From positions 1-28,599 of IMG/VR virus record IMGVR_UViG_3300037882_002265: a DNA stretch of 28,599 nt. One strand, written 5' to 3'. The notes beneath the pieces are model-generated. The model saw nothing but the letters and a program-made list of their open reading frames with translations, was not told the DNA's origin and searched no databases. This document shows, one piece after another, positions 7,680-17,927 of the stretch. The position numbers and the translations under genes are program-made. The first letter of the stretch is position 1. Each line of letters opens with the position of its first letter. This DNA is from a virus.

Positions 7680-9784
7680 TGGTTGCGCGCCCCGGTAAAC
7701 TGCAAGCCGTGTTCAGTGCGGGTGAAATTGGCCCGCGCTTTGACCAACGCACGGGCCTGAAATATCACGCTGCCGGATTGAAACAGGCGACACGCATTGA
7801 GCTGTTGCCGCAAGGCGGCTTTACATTAACGCCGGGCCTTCGACACATTGGTGACACGGCCATTACGTCAGAACGGATTATTCCCTTCGCGGCTTTGAAC
7901 GGCAATGTGTATGACCTTGTGCTGAATGCGGCTCAAGTGGAAGTGTGGGGCGAGGCGGCCAAGCTTTACCAATTCAACCATGTGTATTCTGCAACTCAAG
8001 TGCGGGAAGTGCTGTTCACACAAGACCTCGACACGCTACTGACCTTTCATGAGGATGTGGCCCCTTGGCGCATGGTGCATGGTGCACCAACAACATGGGC
8101 GGTGGGCGATGCACCTTTAACCGATGTGCCGAACTACGACTATGGCGCGGTGTATGTGAATGGTGTGGCCAGTGAATTTGAACTGGAATTCATTGGCTTT
8201 CATGAAGGTGCAGCCCCTTATTGGGACAACATTGCTTTCACCATAACCGTGAACAACCAAGAGACGCGAAGCATTCGCGGGGAAAGTACCGCACCACCCG
8301 CTGGCACCACGCCTGATATGACCGTTCTCGCTGCCAACATCGAAGCTGCGATTTTACAATTGCCGAATGTGCAGCCTGGTGTGACCGTTTCTGTGGTGAG
8401 TGCGACGGCACCTTTCCGTGTTAAAATTGTGTTTGGTGGAACGGAAAACCTGGGCGACGTCTGGGGCGTTTCGGGCCGGGTTGTGAACAAAAGTGATGCG
8501 GCGTTGCTTACTAATAAAACCGTTGTGGGTGTGGCACCTGGTGAACCGATTGTTTCAGCCGCACGGGGCTGGCCGCGCTGTGGCACGTTCTATCAACAAT
8601 CGCTTTTGCTGGGGGGCTTCAAAAGCTTGCCCAATGCGTGGATGAAATCCATCACCGGACGTTATTTTGATTTTGACCAACGGCTTTCAACAGCGGATGG
8701 CAGCTTTGTTATTCCTCTCAACATTCCGGGTGGTGAGCGGATTGAGAATATCGTCAACAACCAGTTTCTTTTGGTGATGACCTCGGAGCGAAATTACTGG
8801 GTTGCGGGTTCACAAAATGGCTTGTCAAAAACTGCACCGCCAAAACATGTGCCCGCAACCGACCATGGTGTGGCGGCGCATGTGCCGGTGGTGGATAATG
8901 AAGGGGCTGCGGTTTACGTTCACAAATCCGGCGATTTTATTGGTGAGATGCGTTACACCGATATTGACGGCAATTACACCGCAACTGACTTGTCTTTGCT
9001 GGGCTATCATCTGGTTGAGGATGTGGTTGACATTGCAGTGAAGCGCAAGGCCAGCAAGCAAAGCGCCAACATGGCGGCGGTGGTGAATGCCGATGGCAAG
9101 ATGCGCGGCATATTTTTGCTGCGTGAACAGGAGTTAACGGGCTTTAGCCGCCTTGACACTGAGGGCTTGGTCAAGGCCTGTGCCGTCAACAATCGAAACG
9201 AGTTGACGGTGATTGTGGAGCGTGCACGCGGCGCTGGTGTTGCCCGCACCGTTGAGCGGCAAGAAAATGGTTTGCTGCTCGATGCGGCAATGAGCTTTGT
9301 ATTCCCCTATGCCGTGACGTTGATCGCCGGGCTTTCCCACCTTGAGGGGCAAGAGGTGTGGGCCTTGGCCGATGGTCATGTGCTGGGGCCTTACACGGTT
9401 GAAGCCGGGCAGATTGAAATTGAGATTGCAGCCCGTGCCATTACCGTTGGCCGCTGGGTGCCGCCACGGGCGGAAACGCTGCCGTTTTCGCGCATGGTTG
9501 GCCCTGACATTTGGCTGCAAAAAAAGAGCCGCATTCACACGGTGCAGGTGTTTGTTGAGAACACCACCAGCATTGCCTTTGGCTGCAATGGCGGAAAAAT
9601 TTATGACTATGACCTGCGCCGCTTTGGGCAAGTGCCAGATGTGCCGGAATTGGAAGCGGGTTACACCGGCTTGATTAAACTTTCAGGCTTTGGCGGCTTT
9701 GTGGATGAACCCACATTGGTGATTACACAATTACGACCGGGCCGGATGACAGTGAAAAGCGTCATCACTGAAGCGGCAATTTGA
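7679..9784 (+). CDS. Tail tubular protein B-like (gp12-like tail nozzle)
   Basis: A 701-aa strand-rich protein. The start MVARPGKLQAVFSAGEIGPRFDQR, the central GWPRCGTFYQQSLLLGG followed by a hydrophobic/charged FDFDQR segment, and a C-terminal beta region are typical of podovirus tail nozzle proteins, which extend the DNA channel. ATG 7679 overlaps the previous TAA (TAATG); an in-frame ATG at 7667 is less likely. The next gene starts 10 bases after the stop behind a GAGGAG site. Confidence 0.88.
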   Translation: MVARPGKLQAVFSAGEIGPRFDQRTGLKYHAAGLKQATRIELLPQGGFTLTPGLRHIGDTAITSERIIPFAALNGNVYDLVLNAAQVEVWGEAAKLYQFNHVYSATQVREVLFTQDLDTLLTFHEDVAPWRMVHGAPTTWAVGDAPLTDVPNYDYGAVYVNGVASEFELEFIGFHEGAAPYWDNIAFTITVNNQETRSIRGESTAPPAGTTPDMTVLAANIEAAILQLPNVQPGVTVSVVSATAPFRVKIVFGGTENLGDVWGVSGRVVNKSDAALLTNKTVVGVAPGEPIVSAARGWPRCGTFYQQSLLLGGFKSLPNAWMKSITGRYFDFDQRLSTADGSFVIPLNIPGGERIENIVNNQFLLVMTSERNYWVAGSQNGLSKTAPPKHVPATDHGVAAHVPVVDNEGAAVYVHKSGDFIGEMRYTDIDGNYTATDLSLLGYHLVEDVVDIAVKRKASKQSANMAAVVNADGKMRGIFLLREQELTGFSRLDTEGLVKACAVNNRNELTVIVERARGAGVARTVERQENGLLLDAAMSFVFPYAVTLIAGLSHLEGQEVWALADGHVLGPYTVEAGQIEIEIAARAITVGRWVPPRAETLPFSRMVGPDIWLQKKSRIHTVQVFVENTTSIAFGCNGGKIYDYDLRRFGQVPDVPELEAGYTGLIKLSGFGGFVDEPTLVITQLRPGRMTVKSVITEAAI

Positions 9785-9794
9785 GGAGACGAAA

Positions 9795-10319
9795 ATGCAT
9801 TTTGTTCCGATGTTGTTTGCAGGGGTGAAGACGGCGGCGGCGGGTGTTGGCTCTGCCATTGCCAGCACGGGCTTGACGGCTTCCGGCATTCTTTCAGGTG
9901 CGGCCACAGTGGGCGGGGCGCTTGCCACCATTGGTGCTTCGCGGGCGCAAGCCAACAGTTACAAAGCGCAAGCGGCTGAAACCGAGATTGAGGCCGTGGC
10001 CAGTGACACACAGGCGGTGCAAAAGCAAACCGCCATGAAGCGCGAGTTGATGCGAGTGCTGGGTGAAAACAGTGTGACGGCAGCGGCAAGCGGCATTGAC
10101 TTGGGAAGTGGCCTTGCGGCTGATACGGCTTATGAAGCGAAGTCCCGTGCGGCCAGTGAATTGTCGATTGATCGCAGCACGCAAGATGCACGCCGTGCCA
10201 TGTTACGGGCAAGGGCTTCTGGCCTTCGCAGCATGGCGAAAAGTGCGAAGCGCCAAGGGGCTTTTGCGGCGTTTGGACAATTGGCAAATGGTGCTGCTGA
10301 TATTGCGGAACGGGGTTGA
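9795..10319 (+). CDS. Internal virion (ejection) protein, gp14-like
   Basis: A 174-aa Ala/Gly-rich protein. A hydrophobic N-terminal half (residues about 7-48, AGVKTAAAGVGSAIAS and ASGILSGAATVGGALATIGAS) could insert in membrane; a long charged helix follows (residues about 50-150). This is the layout of small ejection proteins of T7-like phages (gp14) that form a channel in the host outer membrane. A GAGGAG-type site precedes ATG 9795. It sits between the tail nozzle and two giant ejection proteins, as expected. Confidence 0.8.
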   Translation: MHFVPMLFAGVKTAAAGVGSAIASTGLTASGILSGAATVGGALATIGASRAQANSYKAQAAETEIEAVASDTQAVQKQTAMKRELMRVLGENSVTAAASGIDLGSGLAADTAYEAKSRAASELSIDRSTQDARRAMLRARASGLRSMAKSAKRQGAFAAFGQLANGAADIAERG

Positions 10320-10321
10320 AC

Positions 10322-12973
10322 ATGCGGGCTTCCAAGGATTTTGAAACGTTCAACGGGCGGGCTGATGCCGGTGGCAATTATGTTTCAGCACCGTTTGATG
10401 ATGGCAGTGAATTTCGGCAAGTGGCGCAGGTGTTCCAAGGCCTGAGTGCACGGCTTGGAAAGATTGCTGACAAGGCGGCTGCAACTTCGGCCTATGACGC
10501 GGCCACGCGACAAGCTGATGCTGGCATTGGCTTGCCGGAAGTGAGTTTCAAGTTGAAGCCGGGTAAGGTTGACGAAAGTGGAACTGGACGCAGGGAGCCG
10601 CAAGGCGCGGTGCGACAAGCGCCTGCCAACAGTACAGGGCGCATGGCTGAATTGCTTGTGGCCAACCAAGGTGCGACCCGCAACAAGCCGGTGACGGGAA
10701 CGCTTTCTGCCAAAGTGCAGCAAGCCGTGGCTTCGGTTTATGGCGATGGTTACAAGGTTCAATTGTTCAGCGGCGGACAAGACGGCATTGGGCAGGGTAA
10801 TCGTCGGACGGGATCGACGCGGCACGACCACGGCAAAGCTGGTGACTGGTATGTGATCGGACCGGATGGCAAAAAACTTGAAGGTGATGCGCTTGCGCCT
10901 TTGGGCCAATTTTGGGCTGCATCGAAATTTGGTGGCGTGGGCATGGAAATGCGCGGCGGTGGCATTCATTTGGATGAACACACAGACCGTGCAAAAGCGT
11001 GGAACTATGCGGACAAAGGTGGGCGATATACGCCTGCCATGAAAGCTGCAATTGATGCTGGCCTTGCCGGGCGCATGCCGCAATTGCGTGGTGGTGTTGG
11101 CAGTGCTGCAATTGGTGGTAACGTTAACCCGCAAGCCGCATTCACGCCGTCAACCCCTGAATATGAGATGCAAGTGAATGTGCCGGAGCCAAAGCCACTG
11201 GCTTTGCGCAGGGATGGCACGATTGCGGGGGATGCCCATGACCGGGCGATTTTTGAAACGGCTGGCTGGAAAATGCAAGCCGGCATGGATGCTGAGCTGG
11301 GTGCGGCCTATGAGAACAACAAGGACGACCCTGCGGCGTTTCAGGCTGCGATTAAAGAGGTGGCCGACAAATATGTGAAGCAAGCGGGCGAGATTGGGCC
11401 TGAAGTTTCGATGAAGATCAAAGAGCGGGCTGCGGGCCAGCTGTTGACCTTTGGCCGTGATGTGGCTTCACGCAATGAGCAGAAGGTTGAGGGGGAACGC
11501 AAAACCGCTGCCCTTGCTGCGGTTGACGAAGCAACCAAAGGCATTGACCGGCAAGCCTATTTAATCGGGGCGAATGAAGATGGTGACGAGCGGCTTTCAG
11601 CCCTTGCATCACAAGCCCATGCCAGTGTGGATGCGGCCTTGGCCAGTGGTGCGATTACGCCAGAACAGGCACGGGGCAAGCGCGAGGACATTGCCACGGG
11701 CTTAGTGACCTCGCGCATTCAAGGGGTGTTTGATGCGCTTGACAACCCTGCGGCCAAGCTGGCCTTTGTGGATGGCTTAGACGAACAATATGCTGACCCT
11801 TCAAGCCCGCTGGCGGCACTGGCACCGGAAACCTTCAAGCGCATGCGTGATGGCTTGGCCGTTGATGCCCGGCAGATGACGGAAAAAGCAACGGCGGCAA
11901 GTGCGCTGCAAAAATACACCTTGAAGCGAGCGATGGCCGATGACTTGGCCAGCTTGGAAACCACGGGGCAGGGCGGCACATTGGACGGTGCACCGATTGA
12001 CGCCAATGCCGTGGCCCGTGCTTTAGGGCCGGATGATGCGGCGCAATGGCTGGAACTGCGGGGCATGAAACGGAAGTTGTGGGAAGCCACCTCGACCATG
12101 CCCATTCAAAATGCCGAACAGATTGAAGCCACCTTGGCACGGCTGGAACCGAAAGCCGGTGAAGAAGGTTTTGCCATAAAGCAGCAGGTGTTTGAAGCGG
12201 CTGACAAACAGGCGCAACAGATTTTGAAGCAACGGCGCGAAGACCCGGCAGCAGCAGCGGAACTGGCATTCCCTGAAATTGCGAAAGCTGAAGAGCCACA
12301 AGCCAAAGCCTTTGCACGATTGGATGCACAAGCCGCCTTGGGTGTGCCGGAAAAACTGCGCCAACCCTTGACCGTGGCTGAGGCGCGGGGCCTTGCTGAC
12401 CGGATTGAACTTGTCGAAGACAACCCCGATGCATTGCAGCCCGAACTGGAAACCATGATGGGAGAAATGCAAAAACAGTTTGGACCACTTGCCGACAATG
12501 TGATGGTGCAAGTGTTTGAACAGCGTGGCATTGGCGAGGTGACGGCGCAAATGGGCCTTGGCCTGATGCGCGAAATGAACCTTGGCCAAATGCCGACACG
12601 CGGGCACTTGCAAGTTTATGGTGAGGCGCGGCGCACCGACATGGCAGACAAGGCCATGGCGGGCGATGCGCCAAAGCCAAAGGTGCAAACAGGCTACCGC
12701 CGTGGACCGGAGCCTGCAAACCCCAATGCCAAAGCAGCGGGCCGCGCCAAAGCGCCCAATGCAGCGCAAATCAATTTACTGCGCAAAAACCCTGAGATGG
12801 CCCCGCAGTTTGATGCCAAGTTTGGGCAGGGTGCAGCCGAGCAATTCTCGAAAAACCGTGACCAGCCGGTGCGGCGCAAGCTGGCCAATGGCGCGGTGGA
12901 ACTGACTTACCCTGATGGCTGGGTTGAAACCTTGAATGCCGATGGCAGTGTGGATGGAAGGCAGGGACCATGA
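10322..12973 (+). CDS. Large internal virion protein with M15-like peptidase motif
   Basis: An 883-aa ejection protein. Residues about 110-220 contain a peptidoglycan peptidase signature of the M15 (D-Ala-D-Ala carboxypeptidase-like) type: a TRHDHGKAGDW block (His168, Gly171, Asp175) and GGGIHLDEH (His216), matching the HxxGxAxD ... H zinc-ligand pattern. The remainder is long Ala-rich helical sequence of the kind that unfolds for ejection. This suggests local cell-wall cleavage during DNA entry, the role of gp16 lysozyme in T7. The frame continues upstream to TTG 10316, but ATG 10322 is preferred. The stop overlaps the next start (ATGA). Confidence 0.82.
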   Translation: MRASKDFETFNGRADAGGNYVSAPFDDGSEFRQVAQVFQGLSARLGKIADKAAATSAYDAATRQADAGIGLPEVSFKLKPGKVDESGTGRREPQGAVRQAPANSTGRMAELLVANQGATRNKPVTGTLSAKVQQAVASVYGDGYKVQLFSGGQDGIGQGNRRTGSTRHDHGKAGDWYVIGPDGKKLEGDALAPLGQFWAASKFGGVGMEMRGGGIHLDEHTDRAKAWNYADKGGRYTPAMKAAIDAGLAGRMPQLRGGVGSAAIGGNVNPQAAFTPSTPEYEMQVNVPEPKPLALRRDGTIAGDAHDRAIFETAGWKMQAGMDAELGAAYENNKDDPAAFQAAIKEVADKYVKQAGEIGPEVSMKIKERAAGQLLTFGRDVASRNEQKVEGERKTAALAAVDEATKGIDRQAYLIGANEDGDERLSALASQAHASVDAALASGAITPEQARGKREDIATGLVTSRIQGVFDALDNPAAKLAFVDGLDEQYADPSSPLAALAPETFKRMRDGLAVDARQMTEKATAASALQKYTLKRAMADDLASLETTGQGGTLDGAPIDANAVARALGPDDAAQWLELRGMKRKLWEATSTMPIQNAEQIEATLARLEPKAGEEGFAIKQQVFEAADKQAQQILKQRREDPAAAAELAFPEIAKAEEPQAKAFARLDAQAALGVPEKLRQPLTVAEARGLADRIELVEDNPDALQPELETMMGEMQKQFGPLADNVMVQVFEQRGIGEVTAQMGLGLMREMNLGQMPTRGHLQVYGEARRTDMADKAMAGDAPKPKVQTGYRRGPEPANPNAKAAGRAKAPNAAQINLLRKNPEMAPQFDAKFGQGAAEQFSKNRDQPVRRKLANGAVELTYPDGWVETLNADGSVDGRQGP

Positions 12974-15900
12974 ACCCGTTTGATGAACTCGACTTTGAAC
13001 TGACAGATGCCGAGCGGGCCAGCCTTGAAAACCAGCCCATGCCCAGCTTTATGGAACGCTTTCGCGCCAATGAAGAACAGGCCTATTACACCGGCACGCT
13101 TGCGGGCGGCACCAAGGGCCAAACCACCAACCAGCTGGACCGCGACATTGCTGTTGATGCCTATGACAGCATGCCGCAATGGGAAACGCCATTGGATGGG
13201 CTTGCCGCGTTGAGCGGGCAGCTGTGGGGCAGTTTACAATCCCCTGAAAACTTCACACCCCTTGGACCGGGTGCGAAGGTGGTGGAATTTGCAGGCGTGA
13301 AAACAGCGCCGTGGATGGCACGGTTCTTTGCGGGTGCCGTGGATGCGGGCCTTGTCAATGCCACAGTTGATGCCGTGGTGCAGGGTGCGGAAATTGGTGG
13401 TGGGGATCGTGAAAGCTTCGACCCGAAGCAAACCGCCATTGCCACCGGACTTGGTGCTGCCATCGGCGGTGCGGCGGGTGCGGTGGTGGGGAAGGGTGGG
13501 CAACCAGCAGTCAAGGAAAACTTGACAGTTGAGGCCGCGCCAAAGGCACCTGATGTGGTTTCGTCCAAAATTGAGGGTGTGACAGCCAAAACAGACGAAC
13601 CGCTTCCAGCCTCAAATTTGGGGCAGGAAACACCCACGATAACAAAAGCCGTTGAGCCTGAGGTGGAGCCGCCTGCCTTGGGCGATGTGCTAGATGTGGA
13701 AGCACGACAGGTGCGGGGCTTGCCGCCACGGGCGGTGGAAGCTGAACCTGCACCCAGTTTGAGAGCGCCTGCGCCTGTGCAGGGTGAGCTTGCCTCGCTG
13801 GCGCAAGGGCCGCGCAAGGGTGAATTGAAGCGTGATGATGCGGGTGTTGCTGCCACGCCTGAACAGATTTTGGAGCCGCCGCAATTCACGCGGTTGAAAG
13901 ACACGGCGGACCAGTTGATGACCAGCCTGAATGCAGTGGCGGTGCGCATGGGGCGGATTGCAACGCCCAAGGCTGACGGCATTTACAAGGTGGGCAGTGG
14001 GGTTATTCGCCTGAAAAAAGCTGATGACTTTGACGTGCTGGCGCATGAACTTGGCCACCATGTGGAGCAACATGTGGGGCCTTCAGTGAAAAAGCTGATG
14101 GCTGACCATGACGCGGAATTGACGCCCATGGCCTATGAAGGGGCTGACCCCAAGTTTTTGCGTGAGGAAGGCTTTGCCGAATACATGCGGGTGATGGTGA
14201 CCAACCCGGCCTATGCCGCACAGCAGGCCCCGCAATTTGACGCGGCGTTTCGGACGATGCTGGCGAAAGAAGAACCTGAGGTGTTGAAAGCGATCGACAC
14301 TTCGGCCAAGGCGTGGCGCACATGGCTTGAACAACCTTCCACCACGGCGGTGGCCAGCACCATTGTTTCATCCGAAGTGGGATGGTTTGCGCCAAAGCTT
14401 CGGAAAGAATTGAAGGATTTAGGCTTGAGCGGCACCATTGCCGAGCGCTTGCAGCGGTTTTATGGCGCGGCCTTTGATGACTTGCACCCTGTGAACCGTG
14501 CGGTGCGCGGACTGGCCAAAATCTATACTGAAAACACAGGGAAGGTGCTCGATCTTAAGGTGTCAGATGATGCCTACAAACTGGCACGGCTGGCGCGTGG
14601 GGCTTACAATGCGGGCCAACAGGATTTGATGTTTGGCGTTGCCGAATATGGCAGCGGCAAGGTGGTGAGCAGCAGTTTGCGGGATGCACTGGTGACAGCC
14701 ACAGGCAAGGCCAATGCACTTGCCAATTTTAACAGTGCGCGCTTGCAACAATTCGGGGCTTATCTTTGGAGCCGCCGTGCCTTGGGTGAATGGGAGCGCT
14801 TTGACCAAGGCCTGATACCCAACCCGCCTGACAAGCTGACGCGGGGCGACCATGCGCAGAATGTGAAGGATTTGGAAAAGGCCTTCCCTGCCTTTGTGGA
14901 TGCGGCCCCGATGGTGCATGATTTTGCGCAAGCGCTGTGGACCAAGAAACGTGATGCCGGATTGATTACCCATGAGCAATGGGACGCTGGCATGGCGATT
15001 AAAGACTATGTGCCGGGGCTTCGCGCCTTTGACCAGGTTGGTGATGCTGCGGGTGGTGGCGGCAAGCGCGGTGGCAGCATGAAGGGTGGTTTGGTGAAGC
15101 GCTTCAAGGGTTCGACCCGCGATGTGTTGAACCCGCTGGAAAGCCTGATGATGGATGCCCATGAAACCGCCAATGCCATTGCCCGCAATGATGTGGTGCG
15201 AGCGCTTGACCGCTTGGCCAATGTGGCTGGCGTTGGCAGCGGTGCGATTGCCGAGCGCATTCCCAGCCACCAGATGAAAGCCACCATGGTTGATGTGCTG
15301 GAAGCCTTGCACAAGGCGGCGAAAGACAATGGTGTTGCCGATGCAGATTACATTGCCATGCGGGATATGGTTGAAGGTGCGATTGGTGATGATGTGCGCA
15401 CCACGCTCTTTCGCCCTGCCGTGATCAATGAAAAAGGAGAAGCGATTGCGTTTTATCGTGACGGGGGTGAGCTGAAGGCGTTGCGCTTGGCAGATGGGCA
15501 ATTTGGCAAAGATATGCAACGCGCCCTTTCCGGCATGACGCGGGCAGAAAAGCAGTTGTTTGACACTGTTTCGCTGCCACTGGCGAAGGCTGCTGCGGTG
15601 GCGCGCATTGGCGTGGTGGCTGATATTCCCTTCCTGATCAAGAATTTCATTCGTGACCAGATGCAGGCTTTCATTTTTTATGGTTCGCCCGTCAAAACCT
15701 TGGGCGGTAGCTTCAAGGGCATGGCGGCTGAGGTGATGGGGAAAGACATTGCTCGCGCTTACAACGTGTATGGTGGCATTATGGGTGGGGCCAACACGGC
15801 CACAGTGCGTGATGCCCGCAGCAACCGCAGCCTGAATGCCTTGGCCCGCAAGGGCTGGGCGGTCAATCGCTTCACAAGCTTCAAGGGTTTTTTGGAAGCC

Positions 15901-17460
15901 ACAGAACTTTCAGAAACGGGCATGCGCCTCAGCCTGTTTGCCCGCTTCACCGAGGAGGCCAAGGGCCGTGGGTTGCGTGAACATGAGGCTTTGCTGGAAG
16001 GTGCATTTCAAGCGCGGGACTATATCGACTTTGACAGGCGCGGTTCACTGGTGACGCCTATCACACGGTTGATCCCATTTCTGAATGCGAATTTGCAGGG
16101 CCTTGATAAATTCACGCGGCAAATGGTGGTGCCGTTGTTTCGCGAGGGTGTGACGGTTTCTGAGCAGGCGCAACGGGCGCAAGCGGTGAAGGCTTGGGCG
16201 CGGGTTTCCGCTGTGATGGTGGGCACTTTGGCGCTGCATGCGGCCATGAGTGATGACGACACTTACAATGACATTGACCCTGACTTGAAGGCCCGCAACT
16301 GGATTTTTAAATGGGATGGTGCATGGGTTGTTATCCCCAAACCGTTTGAAGCCATGGCCTTTATCAACATGGGGCCTGCGGTGTTTGATGGTGTGCAGAA
16401 GAACGACCCGCGCTGGGGTGAAACAGTGAAGGCCAGTTTGCAAGCGGCCTTTCTGCCGCCTGATATTCTGGTTGGTAATCCGATCATTAAAACTGCAACC
16501 GAATATTACACGGGCAATGATTTGCGCACGGGCAACAAGATTATTCCGGTTGATCGGGAAGGGCTCGAACCGATGTTGCAATATGCTGATCGCACCTCTG
16601 CCGTGGCACGCGCCATGGGGCAGGCGGTGAATGTGCCACCTGTGGCGATTGACCAGTTGATTTTGAACTTCACCACCAGCTTGGGGCGCACGGCGCTTTC
16701 GCTTTCCGATTATGCGATGAGCGACAAGCCGATTGGCGGATGGGATGATTTTGTCATCACGTCCAGCTTCATCAAAGACGTGTCACGCAATGCGTCTTCG
16801 GTGCGGGCGTTTTGGGATTTGGTAGGATCCCGCAATGGTCAGCTTGAAGGCATGCGCAAAAGCTATGAAACGCTGTTGGAAAGTGGGGACGCGGTGGCGG
16901 CTTCCAACTTCTTCAATGCGCAAGACGCCAACACCAAATCATGGATTGCGCTTGGCAGCACCAAGGCCGAGGTGCGGCGCTTGCACCCGTTCACGCGGGC
17001 GCGTTCGGCTGTCACTGCCATCAATGATTTGAAGCGTGATATCATGCAGTCAAAGGTGGAAACCGCTGCTGGACCTGTAGAGGTTTCACGCCGTGACCGT
17101 GGAGCGGTTGACGACATTCTGAGTAAGCTTGCAATGACAGAGGCGCGTAACGCCTTGGTGATGATGGGTGTGCCGGGGTGGAAAGGCCGTGAGGTGATGG
17201 AAACCGCTGGCTATTACCGTGAGCTTGATGCGGTATCACCTGCGCTTTCCACGGCACTGGCTGACAGGTTCGCCACGGCCAAGGTGTTGCCCTTGGATGT
17301 GGTGGAAAAAGCATGGCCGGAAGTTGAAAAGCGCTTGTTGAAAGACGGCAGCGACATGTTGCAATCAGACTTTGTGGCGCGGGCGAAAGCGGCTGGCTAT
17401 GAGATGGACGGCAAGGCCATGAAGCGGAAGCCAAGGGCAAAGGTGAAGGGGTTAGAATAA
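12970..17460 (+). CDS. Giant internal virion/polyvalent protein with zincin motif and LPD38-like region
   Basis: A 1496-aa protein, by size and position the largest ejected protein. Residues 359-363 read HELGH in DVLAHELGHHVEQH, followed by EEGFAEY (residues 399-405), so a gluzincin-type metallopeptidase (HExxH plus downstream Glu) is likely. The C-terminal half (IKNFIRDQMQAF near residue 890, ITRLIPFLNANLQGLDKF near residue 1030) resembles the LPD38 'large polyvalent protein-associated' domain. Together they suggest a multidomain protein injected with DNA. It ends convergently with the minus-strand gene at 17452, overlapping by 9 bases. Confidence 0.85.
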   Translation: MNPFDELDFELTDAERASLENQPMPSFMERFRANEEQAYYTGTLAGGTKGQTTNQLDRDIAVDAYDSMPQWETPLDGLAALSGQLWGSLQSPENFTPLGPGAKVVEFAGVKTAPWMARFFAGAVDAGLVNATVDAVVQGAEIGGGDRESFDPKQTAIATGLGAAIGGAAGAVVGKGGQPAVKENLTVEAAPKAPDVVSSKIEGVTAKTDEPLPASNLGQETPTITKAVEPEVEPPALGDVLDVEARQVRGLPPRAVEAEPAPSLRAPAPVQGELASLAQGPRKGELKRDDAGVAATPEQILEPPQFTRLKDTADQLMTSLNAVAVRMGRIATPKADGIYKVGSGVIRLKKADDFDVLAHELGHHVEQHVGPSVKKLMADHDAELTPMAYEGADPKFLREEGFAEYMRVMVTNPAYAAQQAPQFDAAFRTMLAKEEPEVLKAIDTSAKAWRTWLEQPSTTAVASTIVSSEVGWFAPKLRKELKDLGLSGTIAERLQRFYGAAFDDLHPVNRAVRGLAKIYTENTGKVLDLKVSDDAYKLARLARGAYNAGQQDLMFGVAEYGSGKVVSSSLRDALVTATGKANALANFNSARLQQFGAYLWSRRALGEWERFDQGLIPNPPDKLTRGDHAQNVKDLEKAFPAFVDAAPMVHDFAQALWTKKRDAGLITHEQWDAGMAIKDYVPGLRAFDQVGDAAGGGGKRGGSMKGGLVKRFKGSTRDVLNPLESLMMDAHETANAIARNDVVRALDRLANVAGVGSGAIAERIPSHQMKATMVDVLEALHKAAKDNGVADADYIAMRDMVEGAIGDDVRTTLFRPAVINEKGEAIAFYRDGGELKALRLADGQFGKDMQRALSGMTRAEKQLFDTVSLPLAKAAAVARIGVVADIPFLIKNFIRDQMQAFIFYGSPVKTLGGSFKGMAAEVMGKDIARAYNVYGGIMGGANTATVRDARSNRSLNALARKGWAVNRFTSFKGFLEATELSETGMRLSLFARFTEEAKGRGLREHEALLEGAFQARDYIDFDRRGSLVTPITRLIPFLNANLQGLDKFTRQMVVPLFREGVTVSEQAQRAQAVKAWARVSAVMVGTLALHAAMSDDDTYNDIDPDLKARNWIFKWDGAWVVIPKPFEAMAFINMGPAVFDGVQKNDPRWGETVKASLQAAFLPPDILVGNPIIKTATEYYTGNDLRTGNKIIPVDREGLEPMLQYADRTSAVARAMGQAVNVPPVAIDQLILNFTTSLGRTALSLSDYAMSDKPIGGWDDFVITSSFIKDVSRNASSVRAFWDLVGSRNGQLEGMRKSYETLLESGDAVAASNFFNAQDANTKSWIALGSTKAEVRRLHPFTRARSAVTAINDLKRDIMQSKVETAAGPVEVSRRDRGAVDDILSKLAMTEARNALVMMGVPGWKGREVMETAGYYRELDAVSPALSTALADRFATAKVLPLDVVEKAWPEVEKRLLKDGSDMLQSDFVARAKAAGYEMDGKAMKRKPRAKVKGLE

Positions 17461-17823
17461 CCCGATTGAGATGCTTGGTGAGCGGCGCACAAAACCACCT
17501 GATGCAGCGCAAAGTGGATCAGGCAGGTAGTATTGAGGTCTGTCGTGGGTTAATCTTCGAGCTCTACTCGAGGTGGTCGCTTGTACTTTGTCTTTCCAAC
17601 TAAATATGTTGGAAATCATTTCGAGGCTTGAGTTGTCATCGACATAGTTTGCTTGAGCATTGCCTTTTAGAATGCAGTCGAATGTCGCGTAATAGTATCG
17701 AAAGCCATATTCAGTGCGCATCAGAACAGGTGTGTCTGATGGCAATGAGCTCGTTGATCTTGTCAAGTTTCCTACCAGAAAAGCACATCCAACAGCTGCG
17801 CCAATTGCTGGCCATTTCCACAT
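17452..17823 (-). CDS. Small membrane-anchored protein of unknown function (moron-like)
   Basis: A 123-aa product on the strand opposite all surrounding genes. From ATG 17823 it has an excellent ribosome-binding site (GGGGAAG, 4 nt spacing). Residues 1-20 (MWKWPAIGAAVGCAFLVGN) form a single membrane anchor or signal segment, followed by a mixed soluble domain (FRYYYATFDCILKG, MISNIFSWKDK). Local DNA is visibly more AT-rich than the neighbours. An oppositely oriented small gene inserted among late genes is typical of morons expressed in the lysogen, such as superinfection-exclusion proteins; that role is a guess. An upstream in-frame ATG at 17850 lacks a good site. No family is recognised. Confidence 0.6.
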   Translation of the reverse strand: MWKWPAIGAAVGCAFLVGNLTRSTSSLPSDTPVLMRTEYGFRYYYATFDCILKGNAQANYVDDNSSLEMISNIFSWKDKVQATTSSRARRLTHDRPQYYLPDPLCAASGGFVRRSPSISIGLF

Positions 17824-17927
17824 TTTTGCTTCCCCTTGCAATTGAAGCACAAATCATGGCACAAGTTGCCCGTGGCTGAAAACCACCAATTCTAGACCGA
17901 ACACCCGCCTCGAAAGTTTGTGGGAGG

